Below are positions 27,027 to 37,270 of a stretch of DNA of 60,000 nt, one piece after another (the first letter of the stretch is position 1; each line of letters starts with the position of its first letter). Below the pieces are notes generated by a model. The model was given only the letters and a program-made list of their open reading frames with translations. It ran no database searches and was not told the DNA's origin. Origin of the DNA: Membranipora membranacea (Eukaryota; Bryozoa; Gymnolaemata; Cheilostomatida; Membraniporidae); contig OU612069.1 of NCBI GenBank assembly GCA_914767715.1, positions 2,482,001 to 2,542,000 on the forward strand. Reading direction: 5' to 3'. Position numbers and translations under genes: made by a program.

Positions 27027-27102
27027 GCTGCTACATGATGAAAAAACGTTATCCCTGTCTTAAAAGTATTATGTGGATAATTTTTTTGCTGAGACCCGCT
27101 CT
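27027..27102 (+). ncRNA. SNORD1: Box C/D snoRNA, SNORD1-like, copy 6
   Basis: C box at 27035-27041 and D at 27089-27092. The guide is intact, D' is CTTA, and the base before D changes from GG to TG. Confidence 0.8.
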
Positions 27103-27343
27103 ATCAAGGCTTCATGCTAGTTGGTGCTACGCAATCTTCAACGCTTCACAATGTTTCAACCATGGTATTCTATATTTCAGATACACGCCGTGGAAATAAT
27201 ATGGTGTTACATGTGTAACTTGACTAACGATGGCATCCCAAGATCTTCATGATATGTCTGCTATTATAGCTGAGGTGAGTGATTGTACATACTTGAATTC
27301 AAGTTAAATCCTGTTACCTAAAAGAGTGAAAAGTCCTTGCTAT

Positions 27344-27420
27344 GCTGCTACATGATGAAAAAACGTTATCCCTGTCTTAATAAATATTATGTGGATAATT
27401 TTTTGGCTGAGACCCACTGT
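27344..27420 (+). ncRNA. SNORD1: Box C/D snoRNA, SNORD1-like, copy 7
   Basis: C box at 27352-27358 and D at 27407-27410; guide intact, D' CTTA. Confidence 0.82.
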
Positions 27421-27703
27421 ATCAAGGCTTCTTGTTAGTTGGTGCTACGCAATCTTCAACGCTTCACAATGTTTCAACCATGGTATTCTATATTTCAGAT
27501 GCACGCCGTGGTAATAATATGATCCTACTGAAGGATAAATACTCTCACCTGCCATTTTGAGAACTGGACAGACTCTTTATGCCGTTCTATGCCTCCCACA
27601 TGACCAGCATATCAGGATGAATGTGAGTATATTACACTCACTTATAATCTCTAGCGGTTGCTCGTTTTACACTAAGTTTGGTGTAATTAACAATCAACTT
27701 TGC

Positions 27704-27790
27704 ACTCACAAATGTTGCTGATGATATCTGCGTCTGACTTCTATGAAGACAACCAATTTAGGAATTCTTCGTTTCTGATAACTTTGTGAG
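27704..27790 (+). ncRNA. Box C/D snoRNA against 18S, copy 3
   Basis: C box at 27718-27724 and D at 27775-27778, with guide TTAGGAATTCTTCGTT. The terminal stem pairs CTCACAAAT with ACTTTGTGAG. Confidence 0.87.
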
Positions 27791-28047
27791 AATACATGAT
27801 AACTTATGATTTCCAGCAAAACCTCTTATCCTCAAAGCAAAACATTAGAAATCTTTAATGTTTTGTTGCAGGATGTCACTTGTGATGGACTCGCCCTTCT
27901 TTGTGTATGACCGCAGTGACAGCTCTTAATACAAAGAGGATATGAGAACGGTGGTCACGGTCAGTGTAGAATAACATCTTTACTTTATAACATGATATTG
28001 TCACAGAGATCCTTACTCTGTGATATTGTATAAGATGTCCTTGCTAT

Positions 28048-28124
28048 GCTGCTCCATGATGAAAAAAAGTTATCCCTGTCTTAACAAGTATTATGTGGAT
28101 AATTTTTTGGCTGAGACCCGCTGT
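28048..28124 (+). ncRNA. SNORD1: Box C/D snoRNA, SNORD1-like, copy 8
   Basis: C box at 28056-28062 and D at 28111-28114; guide GTTATCCCTGT intact, D' CTTA. Confidence 0.82.
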
Positions 28125-28393
28125 ATCAAGGCTTCATTCTAGCTGGTGCTCCATGATATTTCAACAATATTTAACATGGTTCTTAATATTCTGATTCAGG
28201 TTGCAGTAATAACATGATCTTACTGATGGATAAATACTACTCTATGAAACATGGTGTTACATGTGTAGCTTGACTATTGATGGCATCCCAAGATCTTCAT
28301 GATATGTCTGCTATCATAGCTGAGGTGAGTGATTGTACATACTTGAATTTAAGTTAAATTCTGTTACCTAAAAGAGTGAAAAGTCCTTGCTAA

Positions 28394-28469
28394 GCTGCGA
28401 CATGATGAAAAAACGTTATCCCTGTCTTAAAAGTATTATGTGGATAATTTTTTTGCTGAGTCCCGCTGT
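28394..28469 (+). ncRNA. SNORD1: Box C/D snoRNA, SNORD1-like, copy 9
   Basis: C box at 28402-28408 and D at 28456-28459; guide intact, D' CTTA. Confidence 0.8.
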
Positions 28470-28710
28470 ATCAAGCCTTCATGCTAGTTGGTGCTACGCA
28501 ATCTTCAACGCTTCACAATGTTTCAACCATGGTATTCTATATTTCAGATACACGTCGTGGAAATAATATGGTGTTACATGTGTAACTTGACTAACGATGG
28601 CATCCCAAGATCTTCATGATATGTCTGCTATCATAGCTGAGGTGAGTGATTGTACATACTTGAATTTAAGTTAAATTCTGTTACCTAAAAGAATGAAAAG
28701 TACTTGCTAT

Positions 28711-28787
28711 GCTGCTACATGATGAAAAAACGTTATCCCTGTCTTAAAAAGTATTATGTGGATAATTTTTTGGCTGAGACCCGCTGT
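28711..28787 (+). ncRNA. SNORD1: Box C/D snoRNA, SNORD1-like, copy 10
   Basis: C box at 28719-28725 and D at 28774-28777; guide intact, D' CTTA. Confidence 0.82.
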
Positions 28788-29067
28788 ATCAAGGCTTCAT
28801 GCTAGTTGGTGCTACGCAATCTTCAACGCTTCACAATGTTTCAACCATGGTATTCTATATTTCAGATACACACTGGGTAATAATATGATCCTACTGAAGG
28901 ATAAATACTCTCACCTGCCATTTCGAGAACTGGACAGACTCTTTATGCCGTTCTATGCCTCCCACATGACCAGCAGATCAGGATGAATGTGAGTATATTA
29001 CACTCACTTATAATCTCTAGCGGTTGCTCGTTTTACACTAAGTTTAGTGTAATTAACAATAAACTTT

Positions 29068-29159
29068 GCTCTCACTAATGTTGCTGATGATAACTGTGTC
29101 TGACTTCTATGAAGACAACCAATTTTGGAATTCTTCGTTTCTGATAGCATAGTGAGAGC
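29068..29159 (+). ncRNA. Box C/D snoRNA against 18S, copy 4
   Basis: C box at 29084-29090 and D at 29141-29144, with guide TTTGGAATTCTTCGTT as in copy 2. The terminal stem CTCTCAC/GTGAGAG is clear. Confidence 0.86.
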
Positions 29160-29342
29160 CTTGATATCTTACGAATGTTCAAAATAGATCATGATGATAT
29201 ACGACTAATTCTAGTTATATTTTATTTACTATAGTGCAAGTGAATGAGTTGGGCAACAGCAATTTAAACGAGTCTTTAGACAATTAGTCTGCACAGGCTA
29301 TCATAGCTGAGGTGAGTGATGGTACTTACTGGATTTCATGTT

Positions 29343-29591
29343 AAAGGTCCCCAAGTAGGGTTCGCCAGACAAGAAAAATCATTAGCACTACGATGTGCGC
29401 TAGAGTCTTTTTTTTATCTGTTCATGGCATGTTTTTGAAGATGTGGCTAGACATAGATGTATTTGAGCAGCTCCAAAAGGCCCCTATTTGTTCAAAGGCG
29501 ATGAAAATTCGCACATGTATGTGCAAGACTCTTGCGTACAATATGGTGTTGATTAATTGTCTTGTATGGTGAACGCTGCTTGGGGATCTTT
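29343..29591. mobile_element. MITE with AAAGGTCCCCAAG termini, copy 2
   Basis: About 98% the same as the copy at 26075-26324 by eye, in the same position relative to its module exon (ending GCTGAG) and the next SNORD1-like copy. Confidence 0.85.
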
Positions 29592-29629
29592 GAATTATGT
29601 TACCTAAAAGAGGGAGAAGTCCTTACTAT

Positions 29630-29706
29630 GCTGCTACATGATGAAAAAACGTTATCCCTGTCTTAATAAATATTATGTGGATAATTTTTTGGCTGAGACC
29701 CACTGT
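29630..29706 (+). ncRNA. SNORD1: Box C/D snoRNA, SNORD1-like, copy 11
   Basis: C box at 29638-29644 and D at 29693-29696; guide intact, D' CTTA. Confidence 0.82.
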
Positions 29707-30011
29707 ATCAAGGCTTCATGTTAGTTGGTGCTACGCAATCTTCAACGCTTCACAATGTTTCAACCATGGTATTCTATATTTCAGATACACGCCGTGGAAA
29801 TAATATGATCCTACTGATAAGGAACTGCTAGCGCAGATCTCTTGAGGCAGTTGCACTGTTAACATGGTGTTACATGTGTAGCTTTGACTATCGATGGCAT
29901 CCCAAGACATTCATGTTTGTTATGTCTGCTATCATAGCTGAGGTGAGTGATTGTACATACTTGAATTTAAGTTAAATTCTGTTACCTAAAAGAGTGAAAA
30001 GTCCTTGCTAT

Positions 30012-30087
30012 GCTGCTACATGATGAAAAAACGTTATCCCTGTCTTAATAAATATTATGTGGATAATTTTTTGGCTGAGACCCGCTG
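30012..30087 (+). ncRNA. SNORD1: Box C/D snoRNA, SNORD1-like, copy 12
   Basis: C box at 30020-30026 and D at 30074-30077; guide intact, D' CTTA. Confidence 0.82.
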
Positions 30088-30369
30088 TATCAAGGCTTCA
30101 TGCTAGTTGGTGCTACGCAATCTTCTACGCTTCACAATGTTTCAACCATGGTATTCTATATTTCAGATACACGCCGTAGAATTAATATGATCCTACTGAA
30201 GGATAAATACTCTCACCTGCCATTTCGTGAACTGGACAGACTCTTTATGCTGTTCTATGCCTCCCACATGACAAGCATATCAGGATGAATGTGAGTATAT
30301 TACACTCACTTATAATCTCTAGCGGTTGCTCGTTTTACACTAAGTTTAGTGTAATTAACAATAAACTTT

Positions 30370-30460
30370 GCTCTCACTAATGTTGCTGATGATAACTGTG
30401 TCTGACTTCTATGAAGACAACCAATTTTGGAATTCTTCGTTTCTGATAGCATAGTGAGAG
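30370..30460 (+). ncRNA. Box C/D snoRNA against 18S, copy 5
   Basis: C box at 30386-30392 and D at 30443-30446, with guide TTTGGAATTCTTCGTT and terminal stem CTCTCAC/GTGAGAG. Confidence 0.86.
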
Positions 30461-30636
30461 CCTTGATATCTTACGAATGTTCAAAATAGATCATGATGAT
30501 ATACGACTAATTCTAGTTATATTTTATTTACCATAGTGCAAGCGCAAGTGAATGAGTTAAGACGATTCTTTAGACAATTAGTCTGCACAGGCTATCATAG
30601 CTGAGGTGAGTGATGGTACTTACTGGAATTCATGTT

Positions 30637-30887
30637 AAAGGTCCCCAAGCAGGGTTCGCCAGACAAGAAAAGTCATTAAGCACTACGATGTGCGCTAGAG
30701 TCTTTTTTGTATCTGTTCATGGCATGTTTTTGAAGCTGCGGCTAGACATAGATGTATTTGGGCAGCTGCCAAAAGGCCCCTATTTGTTCAAAGGCGATGA
30801 AAATTTGCACATGTATGTGCAAGACTCTTGCGTACAATATGGTGTTGATTAATTGTCTTGTATGGTGAACGCTGCTTGGGGACCTTT
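30637..30887. mobile_element. MITE with AAAGGTCCCCAAG termini, copy 3
   Basis: Third copy of the 250-bp inverted-repeat element, again directly upstream of a SNORD1-like snoRNA. An ORF of about 80 codons across it is incidental. Confidence 0.85.
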
Positions 30888-30925
30888 GAATTATGTTACC
30901 TAAAAGAGTGAAAAGTCCTTGCTAT

Positions 30926-31002
30926 GCTGTTACATGATGAAAACGAGTTATCCCTGTCTTAATAAATATTATGTGGATAATCTTTTTGCTGACACTTGCT
31001 GC
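30926..31002 (+). ncRNA. SNORD1: Box C/D snoRNA, SNORD1-like, copy 13
   Basis: C box at 30934-30940 and D at 30989-30992. The guide reads GTTATCCCTGT and D' is CTTA. It is more diverged than the others after the D box. Confidence 0.78.
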
Positions 31003-31401
31003 ATCAAGGCTTTGCGCTCTAGTTTGTCCTATGTACGTTTCAACACTTGTCGTATGCTTATCCAATTTGTTCCATATTTCAGATATATGTTATGGTATTA
31101 TTGTGATGTTCCTGCTGGTTAACACGCTCGCTGACATTTCTTCTGACCTGCTACTGAAGGTACTGTACGGTTAGATGAGTAGAGGAGACAGGCATTAGAC
31201 ATGTACCTCAATTTCATAGTAGATCTGACAGAGAAATATTCATCATGGCTTCATGCTGGTCTTGCTGGAACTGCTGCTGATACATCTGGTGGCTCTACTA
31301 AGGTAGATTCATCTGTTGCTGTCAGTCCAAAATCCAGCATAGCAATCGAAGGTAAATTTAAAAGAAAATGAACATTTGGATTCTTCAATCGGTGTTATTA
31401 T

Positions 31402-31516
31402 GTCCCAATTGCAACCAAGCAAGTGCCTCATTTTGTGCTTGTTTGTACTAAATTGGGTAGAATAATGTCTCCTGTTGTCAAATGTATGCGGTTTTATATT
31501 TGTATCAGCGACAATC
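31402..31516 (+). ncRNA. H/ACA snoRNA candidate 1
   Basis: The 5' hairpin has arms CCCAATT/AATTGGG and an upper stem CAAGCA/TGCTTG. The hinge AGAATA (31459-31464) fits the ANANNA H box. The 3' hairpin TGTTG/CGACA runs into ACA at 31511-31513. It sits in the intron between exons ending 31351 and starting 31602. The target is unknown; the 3' hairpin is less certain than the 5' one. Confidence 0.6.
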
Positions 31517-31601
31517 TGCGCTACATTTATGCTATAGCTGCTCTGGAATGACTCCTCTGTCACAATATATATAATGTATATTTCATCTGACTTAATTGCA
31601 G

Positions 31602-31684
31602 ATGTTGAGTTTATGCCCACTGCTGGATCTAGTGATGATGTAGAAACCATAGCAAAGGAGGAGGAGCTTCATGAGACAGACCAG
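31602..31684 (+). pseudogene. SRCAP: SRCAP-derived exon (acidic linker)
   Basis: Reads ...SSDDVETIAKEEELHETDQ, matching the acidic DDEETIEEEE-type stretch between the HSA and ATPase domains of SRCAP/Domino. Acceptor TTGCAG and donor GTAAAA are present. Confidence 0.7.
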
Positions 31685-31787
31685 GTAAAAAAACATCTTT
31701 GTACTACTCAGTCATGCAACTGTTTATTAAACTCACGTTAGCGCTCTAGCTTGGGCAGGCTGTCAGGGGCGGGTGGGGAGGGGTGCT

Positions 31788-31887
31788 CTCACCAGCATCA
31801 ACGCTGCCAGGGGATTTCTCTTGGTGTAAGATCAAAGTCAACTTTGTTGGTTGTGCCCGTCGCATGGACCCCACTAGTTGTACATAT
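31788..31887 (+). ncRNA. H/ACA snoRNA candidate 2
   Basis: The 5' hairpin is closed by CACCA/TGGTG and contains GATTTCTCTTGGTG. The H box is AGATCA (31829-31834). The 3' hairpin is closed by CAACT/AGTTG with TGTGCCCGTCGCATGG in its upper part, and ACA is at 31882-31884. It shares both the GATTTCTCTTGGTG and TGTGCCCGTCGCATGG blocks with candidate 6 (33935-34058), so the two are paralogues in different introns. Confidence 0.75.
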
Positions 31888-32247
31888 CAGGATCCATGTC
31901 ACGGAAACTAATAATGGTATTTCAATGGTGCTATGAGCACATATCACATGTTGTAATTCCTCTCGTTTCGATTGTTTTTTTGGTCTGCTACAATGACATG
32001 ATTTCAAATGTTGGTAGAATGATACTGAATGATACAGATGCAGAGTTGGCTGCTCGTCAAGCTGAGAGTGAGATGCCTTTGGAAGACCTATTAGCCTCAT
32101 TACCCCGGGGAATTCCGGATAGCGACTCCTCCTCCGCCAGTGTTTCTGATGATCAGATGAGTGAGGTATGCTTATTATATACACAGTGTCTGTTGCGTTG
32201 TTACCATTTGGCATACTTAGCAAGGCAAAGAGCATCTTGATGATAAT

Positions 32248-32380
32248 TTCCATAGAGCGCAGGAGCATGTACTTTCTATAACATGTGTTCTGCTAAACTG
32301 TGGATAGATTAACTGGTGCCTTCACCCATATTTCTTGGCCTACTAATTTGCCATAAGGGATAAGGAACGCACTGTATCTT
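32248..32380 (+). ncRNA. H/ACA snoRNA candidate 3 (weak tail)
   Basis: The 5' hairpin has TCCATA/TGTGGA below and GCAG/CTGC plus CATGT/ACATG above; the hinge is AGATTA (32306-32311). The 3' hairpin pairs GTGC/GCAC, CCTT/AAGG and CTTGGC/GCC.AAG, but the expected ACA is not present, so the RNA may be decayed. Confidence 0.45.
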
Positions 32381-32609
32381 TCTAAATACTTTCATTCGTA
32401 ACAAACTGTGCATCATAGGCGGATTTTATTGGTTGTTTGTGATCTGCAATTCATATCACAGGATTTTTCTAGGGGAGATGACACACCCGACACACCTAGC
32501 TCTACACTACAGAGGTAGACAGTGATGATGGCGAGGATGGAGACCAGGAAACAAGCAGTGAGGAAGAGGATTATCTGTACAGCAGGGTGAGGATTTTTGT
32601 CAAGTCCGT

Positions 32610-32687
32610 GAACTGCTTATGATGATCACTTATCCCCGACTCTGATGTGGGAGGTATTATACCGACTTAATGAGACTGATCTAGTTC
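32610..32687 (+). ncRNA. Box C/D snoRNA, single copy, unknown target
   Basis: A perfect terminal stem GAACT/AGTTC closes the RNA. C box ATGATGA at 32619-32625, D' CTGA at 32642-32645, a C'-like ATGAGA and D CTGA at 32676-32679. It is 78 nt, in the intron between SRCAP exons 32462-32586 and 32763-32961. The D' guide is ACTTATCCCCGACT; I could not place it on rRNA. Confidence 0.75.
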
Positions 32688-32877
32688 GCGCTGTAGTTAG
32701 TAACTTAGCACAAGTTCATGGTGAAAGTGGCTTTCATTGCATTAAAATCTTCCAATATACAGATGCTGTACAAGAAGAGGTTGGCATGGAGTATTTTCTT
32801 CATCCAGAAAGAGATGAGGTGGAGATTTTGTCAGACCCAGAAGGCAAAGAGATAACTGACATAGCAGCGGCTGCTCA

Positions 32878-32937
32878 GATGCTGCTCAGATGCTGCTCAG
32901 ATGCTGCTCAGATGCTGCTCAGATGCTGCAACCGACA
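32878..32937 (+). repeat. 12-bp tandem repeat GATGCTGCTCA within an SRCAP exon
   Basis: About five copies of GATGCTGCTCA(12 bp) interrupt the conserved DIAAAA..LQPTGYTLETT segment that precedes the ATPase domain. Both sides still match SRCAP, so the expansion is a later event. Confidence 0.9.
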
Positions 32938-33017
32938 GGATACACTCTTGAAACAACCGAGGTACATGCCATGACATCTATCTTGCTCATCTTTCTTCAG
33001 AACACAAATGATCCTGT

Positions 33018-33154
33018 CATGCACATTTGTAGAACTGGTTGGTTATTAAGGACTTCACCAGTGGGAAAATATGTGGGAGATAAACATTGGCTGATATTTT
33101 GCTGTGCTTGATCAGATCAAGATCAAGGACCTAAAGCCCGGTTGGCCAACATTG
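33018..33154 (+). ncRNA. H/ACA snoRNA candidate 4
   Basis: The 5' hairpin has lower stem CACAT/ATGTG and upper stem ACTGG/CCAGT; the H box is AGATAA (33078-33083). The 3' hairpin has lower stem TGGC/GCCA and upper stem CTTGATC/GATCAAG, with ACA at 33149-33151 and three bases after. The fold is textbook, in the intron before the Walker A exon. Confidence 0.85.
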
Positions 33155-33499
33155 TAGTTTCAATACCTGCTGAATTGAAATATAAATCTCACCATTGAGT
33201 TATTGTCATTCTGACCTAAATTTCAGGTTAAGACGACCGTACCCTTCCTACTCCAACATACATTAAGGGAATATCAGCATGTCAGTCTTGATTGGCTAGC
33301 CACCATGTATGAGAAAAAACTGAATGGTACCCTTGCTGATGAAATGGGACTTGACAAGAGCATACAAACCATTGCTCTATTGGCGCATCTGGCTTGCGAT
33401 CACGGTAAGTTGTAGCAGTTGTAACAATCTGTCAGGAACCAGATGCACCTTATTACTGAATTACCAAATTCAAATTGTAATCCAAAGAACTGCGACTTA

Positions 33500-33631
33500 A
33501 TCCCTGTTAATGCGGCATGGTGGCGGGTACAGTCATGGGTGCCTTATCCAAAGCAAGGGAAGATAAAATATTTGGAATAAAACACATGCATGTGCCTTTG
33601 CACATGGGTGCACCTGATCCAAATCACAATA
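33500..33631 (+). ncRNA. H/ACA snoRNA candidate 5
   Basis: The 5' hairpin has CCCT/AGGG below and GGCA/TGCC above; the H box is AGATAA (33561-33566). The 3' hairpin has TTGGA/TCCAA below and CATGTGC/GCACATG above, with ACA at 33626-33628. It is the only structured RNA in the intron between exons 33227-33404 and 33715-33847. Confidence 0.85.
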
Positions 33632-33934
33632 TGCAAATCCAAACAGGAAAACAACAGTGACTGTACATGTGTTAAATATAAATATCCAATAGTGTTACTC
33701 TATTGTTTATCTAGGCATTTGGGGCCCGCACTTGATAGTAGTCCCGACCGGTGTAATGCTGAATTGGGAAATGGAACTGAAGAAGTGGTGTCCTGGATTC
33801 AAGGTACTTACTATGGCTCCCAGAAAGAAAGAAAAATGAAGCGTATAGTAAGTGTTTCAATGGCAATTGATGTCTTTGCTAACTACATGTAGTTGGTACC
33901 AGTAACAACTATTGTTTTTTTTACTTATGCAGAA

Positions 33935-34058
33935 ATATAATCACCAAAAGCGCTCTCATAAGCCGGAATGCTTAATGAGGATTTCTCTTGGTGACAGATT
34001 AATTTCTATTTGGTTGTCTGACTGTGCCCGTCGCATGGCGTCAGCTGATAGTACACTT
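33935..34058 (+). ncRNA. H/ACA snoRNA candidate 6
   Basis: The 5' hairpin has CACCAA/TTGGTG as its basal stem; the H box is AGATTA (33996-34001). The 3' hairpin has CTAT/ATAG below and CTGAC/GTCAG above with TGTGCCCGTCGCATGG at its tip, and ACA at 34053-34055. It is a paralogue of candidate 2. Confidence 0.85.
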
Positions 34059-34324
34059 GAAACATCTAAATTGCTTTATCCAGTGATGTGTTTTTAGGGG
34101 GAAATTGAATGGAAAAAGCTTTTCCTAATTCAGTTTTTTTCTTAATGCAGGGTTGGACAAAAACAAATGCATTCCGTGTGTGCATAACATCATACAAACA
34201 AGTGATTCAGGATCACCAGGCTCTCAAGTGGAGGAAGTGGAGATACCTCATTCTAGATGAAGTAAGCCAAATATGTACTATCATTTTACCAATTTTTTCA
34301 GTTTACATCTCCCTCCATACAGGT

Positions 34325-34453
34325 TCTCGAGTGCCAGAGTTGTTATCGGGTATTAATCCTGACCTGCTGATGCTACGTCACTCGTAGATTAATATGTTCT
34401 ACTATGCGCAGGTGCTGTTTTATATTGTATCTGTCACAGTGGTCCAGACACTT
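34325..34453 (+). ncRNA. H/ACA snoRNA candidate 7
   Basis: The 5' hairpin is closed by a perfect CGAGTG/CACTCG stem next to hinge AGATTA (34386-34391). The 3' hairpin is less clear (TGTTCT/AGACA, CTGT/ACAG), with ACA at 34448-34450. It lies in the intron splitting the Walker B motif (DE before, AQ after). Confidence 0.6.
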
Positions 34454-35201
34454 ACCAATGCAACCTTTTCTGTTTCAGGCTCAAAACATAAAGAATTTCA
34501 AATCCCAACAATGGCAGACTTTACTGAATTTCAACAGTCAGCGACGGCTTTTGTTGACTGGGACTCCTTTACAGAACAATCTTATGTAGCTGCGGTCTCT
34601 AATGCACTTTCTGATGCTGAATGTGTTCCCGTCTCACTTGAGTTTGAAGAATGGTTCGCCAACCCACTTACTGGAATGATTGAAGGGACAAGTGAATACA
34701 AGGATTAGCTTATCAAACGTCTACATGAGGTATTTTAGAACTACTCCTGCTGAACTCGGGTATCAATGATTGAAATGTATTCTTCATGATTTAGCCCTAT
34801 TCTAGCTTGTACACATTACAATATTATCACTCATTGTAGGTGCTTAGACCTTTTCTGCTAAGGCGTTTAAAGGCTGATGTAGAGAAACAGTTGCCTCAGA
34901 AGTACGAGCATGTGGTCATGTGTCGCTTATCAAAGCTTCAGAGACTTCTCTATGAAGAGTTTATGTCCCGCAGAGACACCAAAGACGCGCTTGCCGGTGG
35001 AAAATTTTATGAGTGTCATTGTCATTTTAATGCAATTGAGGAAAGTGCGTAATCATCTGGACATGTTGGACCCAAGACCGATCATATCGCCTTTTGAGAC
35101 TGACAGTATCCCAGTTGAGACTGCTGCAGCCGTTCTCCAGGCCCTCAACTACAACCCACTACAGGCAAGTCTTAGTCCCTCTCTGTTAAATAACCCGGAA
35201 A

Positions 35202-35330
35202 AGATTGCATTTGAGCTGGTGTCCATTTGGTCCGAATGGGTCCCTTGACAATTATGCATAGATTATATCATTTGTTCCGTATAGGCATGTCTGATTATAA
35301 GTCAATGCCTCTGAAAGCTTATGTACACTT
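35202..35330 (+). ncRNA. H/ACA snoRNA candidate 8
   Basis: The 5' hairpin has TGCAT/ATGCA below and CCATT/AATGG above around an open pocket; the H box is AGATTA (35260-35265). The 3' hairpin has AGGCA/TGCCT above and CAT/ATG below, with ACA at 35325-35327. It is in a GC-AG intron that starts GCAAGT at 35165. Confidence 0.78.
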
Positions 35331-36050
35331 GTTTTGTTCGCATGTTATTTATTTCTCTTAGTTATATATACTAACACATCCATTTGAATTTTCACTCATT
35401 TCTATTGAAGGAGTTGAAGTTGAACAGTCTACATCCAAATCTACCTGGCATGGAGTCTGATCTATCCGCCTATGCTGCGCATCGATCTCGTAAATTACAG
35501 ACTTCTCGAAAGCGCATTGAAATTGTGGATCAGTCAGTTGACCCCCCCCCCCCCCATTCGTCCCCCTCCAACCAAGCTTAGGCCATTTGTTGTTAGATCA
35601 CCAACATCAAGTCAGACACAAATCAATGCTATATCTACTGAGTAGCCTTGTGACTCTAACTGGCCGAGTTGTACGGACCCCTGTCATGATAAGTAGGTTT
35701 ACATTTCTGGTGTGTTTGATTTGGTATCAACTGTATGATCAGTATGGAAGTCATGGTGAACAAATTGTGAAAGCAACACCCACTGTCTCTTCTACTTCTG
35801 GGACTTCCGTAACGGCTCACAAAAGCAATAAGCTAACTTTGATGGGGCCAGCAAGAAACGAGCGCTGGAGACTGAAGCCAGGAACAAGTTTGTTGCAGAG
35901 CTCAATCTGGTAAGTCTGATTTCTTCCATCTCACTGACAAAACCAAACCACCAGACGCATTACTGGAGATTATCTGAGATGGTGATCTTCAACATATATA
36001 AAATGTATAATGTTTGTCAGTGTTGAGTGCGCCGTTCGTATGCGCAATAT

Positions 36051-36118
36051 CTTGTGTTATGATTATGACATACCGCCCCAGGCTGAATGATTGTGAGGAT
36101 TCGGATTAATGAACCAAG
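36051..36118 (+). ncRNA. SNORD31: Box C/D snoRNA, U31-like, copy 1
   Basis: C box ATGATTA, guide ACCGCCCCAGG directly before D' CTGA (36083-36086), and a CTTG/CAAG terminal stem. The guide is complementary to the universal 28S CTGGGGCGGT segment, as in human U31 (Gm4166). The D box is ATGA rather than CTGA in all copies. This copy lies in a diverged unit upstream of the regular array. Confidence 0.82.
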
Positions 36119-36566
36119 ATAACTGCAAATTCAGTTCTTACTCTTCACATGGTACTTCCACCATTTGTAATTCATATGCCGATATTGCAGGACACGGTCA
36201 ACGCCCAACTCAGCGAATGGAGGAAATCAACCCTTGACCGACTGGCTAATGACAATCAGAAGCACTGTGGCTATATACCTGTGTACGGCTTTGACCTCCA
36301 TGGTGCTGTCAATGTATGGAAAAACGGGCTACATAAATCACCCAACTTACTTCTCTGATAATAGCCTAGCACATTGCCATAATGCCGTCTCTCTGCCAAA
36401 ACCAAACCATCCGAGATATTACTGGAGCTGTACAGAGTATCTGAGAAAATGGATTCTTACACCTGAAGAAAGACTGGAACAAATGACAGATCTTGTCGAA
36501 AGGTATTGTCACTCTTCAAGACCATTTCTTTTCGCTGTCAGAAGGCAGCACTTAAGTGCCAAATAT

Positions 36567-36634
36567 CTTGTGTTATGATTATGACATACCGCCCCAGGCT
36601 GAGTGATTGTGAGGATTCGGATTAATGAACCAAG
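36567..36634 (+). ncRNA. SNORD31: Box C/D snoRNA, U31-like, copy 2
   Basis: 68 nt, the same boxes as copy 1 and guide ACCGCCCCAGG. First member of the regular 351-bp array. Confidence 0.82.
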
Positions 36635-36918
36635 TAAACTCGTTTCGCCCGACATAATGCAGTTTGGTTAACACACTTGATTGTGACATTTCTTATGTTT
36701 CTCTGATAATAGCCTAGCACATTGCTATAATGCCGTCTCTCTGCCAAAACCAAACCATCCGAGATATTCCTGGAGCTGTGCAGAGTATCTGAGAAAATTG
36801 ATTCTTACGGCCCCTGAAGAAAGACTAGAACAAATGACAGATCTTGTCGAAAGGTATTGTCACTCTTCAAGGCGCATTTCTTTTCGCTGTCAGAAGGCAG
36901 CACTTAAGTGCCAAATAT

Positions 36919-36986
36919 CTTGTGTTATGATTATGACATACCGCCCCAGGCTGAGTGATTGTGAGGATTCGGGTTAATGAACCAAG
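36919..36986 (+). ncRNA. SNORD31: Box C/D snoRNA, U31-like, copy 3
   Basis: Identical guide and boxes; one base change (GGATTCGGGTT) near the 3' end. Confidence 0.82.
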
Positions 36987-37270
36987 TAAACTCGTTTCGC
37001 CCGACATAATGCAGTTTGGTCAACACACTTGATTGTGACATTTCATATGTTTCTCTGATAATAGCCTAGCACATTGCTATAATGCCGTCTCTCTGCCAAA
37101 ACCAAACCATCCGAGATATTACTGGAGCTGTGCAGAGTATCTGAGAAAATTGATTCTTACGGCCCCTGAAGAAAGACTAGAACAAATGAAAGATCTTGTC
37201 AAAAGGTATTGTCACTCTTCAAGGCGCATTTCTTTTCGCTGTCAGAAGGCAGCACTTCAGTGCCAAATAT

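Larger units (their letters stand above)
24400..31170 (+). repeat. Segmentally duplicated exon-snoRNA modules
   Basis: Units made of exon, 18S-guide snoRNA, exon, MITE and SNORD1-like snoRNA recur at about 25440-26340, 28700-29600 and 30000-30900. Shorter SNORD1-plus-exon units of about 320-350 bp lie between them. The module exons share ATTTCAGATACACGCCGTGG at the acceptor side and GCTATCATAGCTGAG before GTGAGTGATT at the donor side. Confidence 0.85.

Noticed and set aside
25524-30288. Repeated ORFs of about 62-76 codons (ILLKDKYSHLPFRELDRLF..)
   Set aside because: They overlap SNORD1-like copies, acceptors and host exons. Their similarity comes from segmental duplication, not from protein constraint; copy 27510-27620 has a stop.
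31798-32268. 156-codon minus-strand ORF
   Set aside because: Antisense shadow over an H/ACA candidate and SRCAP-derived exon 32018-32165.
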